This document shows positions 57,575 through 64,000 of a stretch of DNA of 64,000 nt, piece by piece. Both the position numbers and the translations under genes were made by a program. The stretch covers positions 39,177,949 through 39,241,948 of the forward strand of contig OX387182.1 of the NCBI GenBank assembly GCA_947561395.2, in the 5' to 3' direction. This DNA is from Buxus sempervirens (lineage: Eukaryota > Streptophyta > Magnoliopsida > Buxales > Buxaceae). Below the pieces are notes generated by a model. That model did no database searches. It was not told the origin of the DNA and was given only the letters and a program-made list of their open reading frames with translations. The first letter of the stretch is position 1, and every line of letters begins with the position of its first letter.

Positions 57575-60491
57575 CTACTGCGCCTCCGCAGGTCCATCTC
57601 CTCTGCCACGGCCTCTGCCTTGAGATCGTCGACGCCCAAAGACTATCGGCACTTTATCGCCAGCAGAGATACGCTCCCTCCTGCAGCCCAAAATGGATTG
57701 AATGTCATACAAATACAAGAATAGAAGTCAAGTGCATAGAAGAAACATACCTAGAGTCAGCTGAAGAAGCAGGACAGACCCCGGGAGATCTACGTCCCTA
57801 GCAGACTCAAGATCAGGCTCTACAGGAATGGGCTCAACCGCAGGATCGGTACTAATAGCAAGCTCAGAAGCTGGAGTCGGTACCTCTGGAACATCGATCA
57901 CAGGTGGAGGGTCTATCACAGCATCAATAGCATCAATATCAATATCAGGACCAGGCTCCACAGGATCAACAGCAGCCTCCTCTATGATCCCGGCCTCCAC
58001 AGTAGGCTCCACCGCAGCGGCATCCTTGGTCGGCTCCATATCCATATCTACAGAAGCATCAGGAGTAGTCTCAGGTGCTGGAGCAGACTCTGGCACATCC
58101 ACCACAGCAGGTGCAACCTCAGCCTCGACCTCAGGCTCTGCTGCAAGAGCCTCTACCGATCTGAGACAAGTCATGAACTCCACCCGTGCCATAGAAAATA
58201 CCTCACCACGAAGATGCATAGGCACAGGTGAAGCAGGTGAAGAAGGGCCGGTTGTGTCATTCTGAAAATAAGAAAGGAAATTTTAATCAGAACAGGATAA
58301 ACAGAGATAAAAGCAGGAATGAAAAGAGGTGAAAGTATTAACCTGGGTATGAGATGGACCCGCCTAGTCCTGTGCACCAGAAGGGCCCGCCTGGCCCTGT
58401 GCCCTGGCAAGCTGTCCCCGGAGATCAGAAATAGTAATGTAGAGGGCGTCCCGCTCGACGATAGCAGCATCTCACTGGCGCTCTATATCAGCATACCGAG
58501 ATCGGATCTCTACCAACTGAGCCTCCTGAAATAGAAAAGAAGGTCTCAGAAAATGCCAAGTTCAAATAAAGTATATGAATTGAAGATCAAAAAAGGAGAA
58601 GACATACCGTCGTGTCATATGCCCTAATCACTACCCCTCCAATCTCCGTGACTCCGCCACGGACAGGCATAGGTGGCATAAGGCACCCAACTGAAGCTCG
58701 CCTGAACCAGGCATCATAGTCACCCTCCTCTAATAAAGTCTCTGCCTCAGTCCAATCTAGGAACTGGGCAGGATCAACAGGCATAGGAGGAAAGGAGGGG
58801 GTAGTATCTGGAGGGATGGCAGGAATCCGAGGCTCTCCAACATGCTGATAGAAGAAGCGCTCACTGCAATACCAGATGCTCCCCATCTGACCAATAAAGA
58901 ACTGATATCTCTGACGTCTCTGGTCAGGGGCAAAAGCATCATCTCTGGCCGCATGCAGGGCTAGCACCTCGTGAATGTCCTCCATCCTGGGGACAAACAG
59001 CTGAAAAATAGAAAGGAGATATTAGACATGTGATCCAGAAGAAAAAAAAAGAGAAAGAGAAGAGGAATTAAAAAAGCAACTTACCTCAGATCGATATAGC
59101 CTGTCCAGGTGGGCCCGGGCAGACCTAGGATGACTCTTTTCAAAGTCGTGCTCCATATGACACCATCTACGAGTCATGGGATATGTCTCCTCTGGCATCG
59201 TAAAGGTAGGGCGGAAATAGGGGATATAAACCCTAGCAAAGAACTGTAAAAAGAAGAAAAAGGGTCAAGAAGAATAGAAAAGGAGAAAACAAAGAGAAAA
59301 GAGAAAGAAAGAAAAGAGAAATAGATATTTCACCTACAGGAAGGACCAGAAGAATCTGCACCCAACTCCAGCTCCTCTGGAAGTAGAGAGGCCGCTCACT
59401 GATCGGCGTAGGCCGGCCAAAATAGTACCAAAAATGAGCGAGCCCCATGCATAACTCCTCGCCCGCTGAAGATCTCCCAATAGGCTCAAAAAATGAGGAC
59501 TGATGGAAGTCGTGTCCTCTAGGAAGAAGTAGGAGCCCATCATATACAGAAAAATGAATCGGAAGGTAAATGGAAAAGCTGGATCACCGGCGGCAAGCTG
59601 GCCAAACTGCCTCACCTGGAAAGTCTCTCTCAACCAAGTCAGAGACAATCTCGCTCTCCCTCTATCCCATGCCTCCAGAGGCAACACAATATAGCCAAGA
59701 TAAGCGGCGATCTCCTCGGCATCCAGCATCACCATCTCGGGAATAACATCACCGATCATCCTAATCACAGTGATAAGCGTGAAGTCTGCCAAATCCTTAT
59801 CTTGACATCTGGAAAATGGAAGCTCAATGTCTCAGGGAAGAACCTCTCAAGCAGCACTACAATAAGGGCCCGATCTAGGCGCACATCAGGAATAGTGATG
59901 AAGAAGCCAAAGCCATACAAGCCTAGCTCCCGACGGTAGGCCGAACTGCAATCTCCAATAAATCTAATAAAGCTAGCCCAGCTCCCACGATAATGAGACA
60001 TGGGATACTCCAAAGGGATATCCGCCCTAATACACGCTTAGGGATGAGTCCTCAAGCCATGCAAAAGATCGGTATCCCTAATCTGGGCAGCAACTGCCTC
60101 AGGGACCTCAACTCTGGTTCGGGCCTCATCTCTGCCACGGCCACCTCTGTGGCCTCCCCTACGGCCCTCATCATGGCCTCCATCTCTACCTCCGCTGCGG
60201 CGCCCTCTACGGCTCCTATCTCGGCCTGAAGCCTCAACTGCCGGCTAAAGAAACAATTGAAGGGAGAAAGAATCAGGGTGATGCATTTTGTGAAAGAATA
60301 TTGAATTTAGAAAGGCTAGGGTATACCTCTGGGGTCGCCTCAAGCGAATCCCCAGAAGGGAGATCTGGGACATCCGAATCGGAATCCCTCTCGGCCCTCG
60401 AAGACGAGGCCACATCAGCATGATCCCGCCTAACCCTCGAGGAGGAAGGCTCATCTACAGGATCCCTGGAAGCTGATCGAAGGCGGACCAT
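57575..60491 (-). pseudogene. Antisense gene 2: seven-exon plant-mobile-domain (MAIN/MAIL-like) gene
   Basis: Exons inferred from consensus sites and phase: 60491-60327, 60244-59334, 59243-59085, 59000-58608, 58525-58343, 58261-57751 and 57680-57575; all introns are short (70-110 bp). Exon 1 is Ser/Asp/Arg-rich (MVRLRSASRDP). Exon 2 begins with an RG-rich stretch, then the mobile-domain pattern: FYGFGFFI-like GLYGFGFFITIPDVRLDRAL, ERFFPETLSFHFP, MLDAEEIAAYLGY, LSLTWLRETF, FLSLLGDLQRARSYAWGS. Exons 3-4 continue with ARVYIPYFRPTF and DAFAPDQRRQRYQFFIGQM. Exon 5 looks helical, exon 6 is very acidic and Pro/Val-rich, and exon 7 ends RG-rich. Defects: a TAA near 60040, a frameshift near 59795, TAG at 59334-59336, and TGA and TAG in exon 5. 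The exon 6/7 phase does not fit the RG-rich end, so a small shift is likely. Host MAIN/MAIL1 proteins act in gene expression and transposon silencing; the role here is unknown. Confidence 0.75.
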
Positions 60492-62254
60492 CTACGGTTC
60501 AAATCAGGGAGATGTTTAATTATTCTTGTTAAAATTTTATTGCTTGATTTTCATTCTAACCAAGTTTAATTGATTGGCAGGAAAAAGGAAAAGGGAGAAT
60601 GGAAGAAAATGCGTCAGAAACTCCTGATCAAATCCAAAGCCAACTGAAGAAGTCCACCTTTTATTATCAAGGAAACATATAAAAGTTATATGTGGGAAGT
60701 GCAGACTTCTCACATATTCTCTTTATATGACAAAAGAAAGAAAGAAAGAAAAAGAAAACTTTTATGCTTAAAAGTTTTGGGTTAAACTCTAATTTGTGGG
60801 TATCATGATTTAATTCCCTAAACTACTAATTTTGTGTAATTTCAGGAAGTTAGCAGAAAGTTGGAGCGTTCAAGTGAGGAAAGCATCCAGATTTGTCAAG
60901 ATTTGGAACAGTGATGGCATAAACAAGAAAGTAAACCATGTGTGCATGGGAAATGCGCAGAAAAATTCCTGGAAAAGGCAAGCTTATCTATAGTACATGC
61001 ATGGGTTACTAGCAAGCTAATCAGCATGTCAACAATGCAAGGTCAGACAATAGAGAATTTAAATACACTCAAAGACCAATGGCAAATTGCTCCCAAGGGC
61101 CAATGGAAAAAGGGAATCAGAATTTCAACTGAAAATATACAAGATTAAAGCAGAAATTCAAAATAGAAATCAAAAGGTTGCAAGCATCATGTGGAATGTG
61201 CAAAAGGAAGCAGCAAGTCAAATTGATGAATAAACCAGGAGCATTTGGGAACTTCCTACAATCAGACAGTACAAAATCATGGAAATCAAGCTTTCATGGA
61301 ATCAAGAACCTAGACTAAAGGATTGCTGGCACAAGAACAAATTTCGGCCAGAAGTCAGTCAGGAATTAAGATCACATAACAAAAGTAAGAAGAACAATGA
61401 GCATGGTATAGATACAATCGGCAGCTCAAATTGCAAAAACAGTTGGGGATTTCGGCCACTTACTGGATTCAGTCGAAATGGAGGAAATTCGGCAAGCAAA
61501 TGGGAAACTTTTACTATACCGGAGCTTCAAGGAGTGTCCACGGTCGATTGAGGAAATGTGAAGCACGACTGAAACTCGATCACAGTCACAACAATGAGCA
61601 ACGAAAGTGGTCGCTGTTTGAGGAACTTGGAAGTCGTCGAAGAGAACAGTAGTCGTCGGAAATGGTGGACGTCGCCAGAGAAGAACAGCAGTCACCGGAG
61701 AAGATGAGGTGCGGTCAATGGAGAAGATGGAAAACCGTAATGAGGTTTACGGTCGCAAGAAGTTAGGTCAGAAATGCGAGCAAAAGAAAAGAAGTTCGCA
61801 GCCACGGTTAAGAAGAAAGACAAATTCCGTAAAAGCAATACGGGCAGCAGCTGCCCGTGAAGGTAATACGGTCCACTTCGCCCGTGTTCAAATTACGGGC
61901 AACATCTGTCCGTAATGCGAATACGGGCAAAGCAGAAAATTGCATATTTTATTATTTTCTCCACACTTTTTAGGAGATTAATGTTTATATTAGTTGTAAG
62001 TTGCAAGGATTGCCACCTTACCCTCTCTTGTTTAAAATTTTTTTGTCTCAAATCTCACTTCATAGCCACGAGTGCTCAGTGAGAGGAGAGAGGAGGATTT
62101 GCCCCTTAAGCTGAGGAACTTTTAGCAAATCTTCCGCAATGAAATCCTTTTTCATCAATTTAATCCTTGCAAAATGCAATTAGTTAGACAAAGATCTCAA
62201 AAAGTGCAATTGGTGGGTCTTTTTGCTCTCTGCTTGTAATTGGTTCCAATTACC
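60492..62254. other. Distal 3' region of element 2, upstream of antisense gene 2
   Basis: No supported gene; short frames (for example 61426-61695, minus) have no family features. The palindrome cluster at 61827-61930 lies about 1.34 kb upstream of antisense gene 2. The last ~150 bases align loosely with the element 1 sequence just before its polypurine tract. Confidence 0.5.
61827..61930. repeat. Palindrome cluster near the 3' LTR of element 2
   Basis: Units such as ccgtaaaagcaatacgggca, gctgcccgtgaaggtaatacgg and gtgttcaaattacgggcaac. No clear TATA box is adjacent on the minus strand. Confidence 0.65.
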
Positions 62255-62271
62255 AGCAAAGAGGGGGCAGT
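62255..62271 (+). other. Polypurine tract of element 2
   Basis: AGCAAAGAGGGGGCAGT lies immediately before TGTAGACACC, the 3' LTR start. Confidence 0.85.
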
Positions 62272-64000
62272 TGTAGACACCCCAAATTGCACTACAAAAT
62301 GAGAAAATAATGAAAACATTAATTTGAATTTAAAAAAAGCCAAAAATGCATGAAAATCAATAACTCAAGCCTTGACCGTATTGTATCTACGGGCTAATCG
62401 CGCCCGAATTTTATATACGGGCACGCAGCGCCCGTAATACATATACGGACACCTTTTGATCGTAAATCATTTACGAGCACATTAGACTCGTGCGAGTTTT
62501 ATTCTTCTCTCGATTTTTGAGCCTTATCTTTAGTCCAATATCCCTTTAAATGAGCGAATTATATATTTTATTCGTGCGAAATATCTTTGTGGATAAAGGA
62601 TTGGCATGATCTTGTGTTTAACTCAAACTGAAACTCTATCTTGCCAAACCTTGGACCAACCATACCCCTATGTTTGCTTATAAATAGAGGGTCTTTCCTC
62701 AAGCAAAAGGCCACGAAAATTTGAAGTCCAAGGAACTCCAAGAGAAGAGAGGAATCCCTGCTGCTTTGCTTGCTCAATCCAGGTAAGTCCCTTTTCCCTT
62801 TTATTTTCTGTCTTCAATTCTAGAAGTAATAGGATCTTCTCTATTGCTGTAGAATAAGGCCATATCTTTTATCCTGTATTCCTAAACTTGTCTCTAAGTA
62901 CCTCAAGAGTCTCTTTAGCCGTAAAACGTGAAGAGAGAGCTACGGGAAAAGAGAACAGGTGGATCCCTAGAATAGAACCCCATATCTGTTTTTCTCCTTT
63001 TTTTAGAATAAAGCCTTTGATTGTGTTTGTATAACCAAACCTATCTCCAAGTACCTCAAGAATCCTCTCTAGCCGTAAAACGTGAAGAGAGAGCTAGGGG
63101 AAAAGAGAACAGGTGGATCCGTAGGATAGACCCCTATGTGCTCAAATCTGTGAGATATGGCTGCTTTGAATATCCTGATCATGTTTTAATGGTTTTTATG
63201 TTGAATATGAATCAATCATATGAATCCATGATGTTTATAGCATGAGATCCCCACTTTTTTCTAAAATTGAGATTTTCACCACTTTTGCACCTACAACACT
63301 ATTTTCGTGATTTTTGTGATTTTAGGCTAGGACCTTAGATTTATCATGATCAATATGGTAGATCTCGATCCAGAAACCTGAAAATAACTTCTAGGGTTTC
63401 ATGATGTTGTTTTTGAGTCCTTTTTCATGTTTGAGAGAAGACCCTACGGTCTAAGTTCTCCCCTTTTGATGTTTTTCATCAACGTGGGTATTTTTGGTTT
63501 TGATTTCTTGATTTAATGTGAAATTTGGATTATACCTATGTCCTGGACTATTCAAGTTCAATTTTGAAATATTTTATAAAAATCATATTTTTCTAGATTT
63601 CTAGAATTTAACTTGAAGCCAGATTTTTGGAATTTTCACTTTAAATTCGTTTTATTTGATTTTATCTCAATTTTATTTTAATCATGAAACCCTAGGAATG
63701 GTATGATCATATTTGAAAGTTCTGGATCAATCAGGCTATTCGTATGAAAAAACCATACACTTTTGTCTTTTTTATGATTTTTCATGATTTTTATAGCAAG
63801 CCTTTTTCCTTTATTTTAACATGAACAATACCTGGCAACCACCTTGTGTGGATAAATAGGGGTGCCTAACACCTTCCCATGTTCATAACCTAATCCCCTT
63901 ACCCATCTCTGGTTGTTTTTTTAGGAGGGTTATTTTTACCCTAAATTTGCCTTTTTGAGCTTATTTGATATTTTGGTGTCCATTCACACCTAAACAGAAT
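62272..64000 (+). repeat. 3' LTR of element 2, cut by the window end
   Basis: Starts TGTAGACACCCC. Position 64000 corresponds to 44645 in the 5' LTR, so 83 more bases are expected. TATAAATA at 62679-62686, donor at 62782/62783, palindromes at 62374-62482. It carries the uninterrupted site of the nested solo LTR. Confidence 0.93.

Larger units (their letters stand above)
41420..64000 (+). mobile_element. Element 2: >21-kb Tat/Ogre-type retrotransposon with two antisense genes
   Basis: Starts TGTAAACACCCC at 41420 (flank ctatt). The order is LTR, PBS, leader with minisatellite, gag, protease, G-patch-like segment, RT, RNase H, archaeal RNase H, integrase, two genes on the opposite strand, polypurine tract and 3' LTR, which runs off the window about 83 bases before its end. 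gag through integrase lies in one frame except for stop codons and one deletion. The LTRs differ by several deletions and many substitutions, so it is clearly older than element 1. The first 5' LTR half is separated from the second by a nested solo LTR. Confidence 0.93.

Noticed and set aside
57828-58265. Ser/Gly/Thr-rich plus-strand frame of 145 codons
   Set aside because: Shadow of the acidic exon 6 of antisense gene 2, which has splice sites and fits the neighbouring exons.
61426-61695. Possible first exon of antisense gene 2
   Set aside because: An 89-codon frame, but I see no convincing donor, TATA box or continuity with the ATG at 60491.

Overview
This window is a gene-poor, retrotransposon-packed stretch of flowering-plant nuclear DNA. 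Every coding block I can support belongs to Ty3/gypsy-type LTR retrotransposons or to genes carried inside them. Two elements are very large (18.5 kb and more than 21 kb) and have a second archaeal-type RNase H between RNase H and integrase. That marks the Tat/Ogre lineage, commonest in eudicots, but the sequence does not let me name a genus. I see no host gene, rRNA, tRNA or CRISPR array.

Layout: (1) 1-12715 is a graveyard of LTR-derived DNA: a truncated Tat-type LTR (1 to about 2066), a 759-bp solo LTR (3707-4465, target duplication ttggt), decayed Tekay-like LTR sequence, and a 2738-bp minus-strand solo LTR (9586-12323, target duplication gtgga). (2) 12716-16751 plus 35265-35812 is one minus-strand Tekay/Del-like chromovirus (protease edge, RT, RNase H, integrase, chromodomain, 3' LTR), cut inside its RT. 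(3) The cut is caused by element 1 (16752-35264), which has near-identical LTRs and the target duplication atcgg. It carries a sense-strand DUF7745/plant-mobile-domain-like ORF1, then gag, protease, RT, RNase H, archaeal RNase H and integrase. (4) 35813-41419 is more LTR debris. (5) Element 2 starts at 41420 and runs past the window end. Its 5' LTR holds a minus-strand solo LTR (target duplication gaaat) and its leader holds a 19-copy minisatellite. Its gag-pol is one long frame broken by stop codons and a deletion. Between pol and the 3' LTR lie two spliced genes on the opposite strand.

The most notable content is that second cargo. Antisense gene 1 (57111-55375) is a homologue of the ORF1 that element 1 carries in sense orientation, but it keeps a phase-0 intron that the sense copy lacks. 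Antisense gene 2 (60491-57575) is a seven-exon plant-mobile-domain (MAIN/MAIL-like) gene with clean splice sites and a few disabling mutations. Antisense gene 1 has its own TATA box preceded by a cluster of CCGTA/TACGGGCA palindromes. The same kind of cluster lies upstream of the TATA box in the LTRs and again in the leader and 3' region of element 2. The Tat LTRs also share a 5' splice donor downstream of TATA, and both large elements have a matching acceptor just before gag, suggesting a spliced gag-pol mRNA.

Most in-frame stops in element 2 and in the chromovirus can be explained as C-to-T or G-to-A changes (CAG to TAG, TGG to TAG, CAA to TAA), as expected of long-methylated, silenced DNA.
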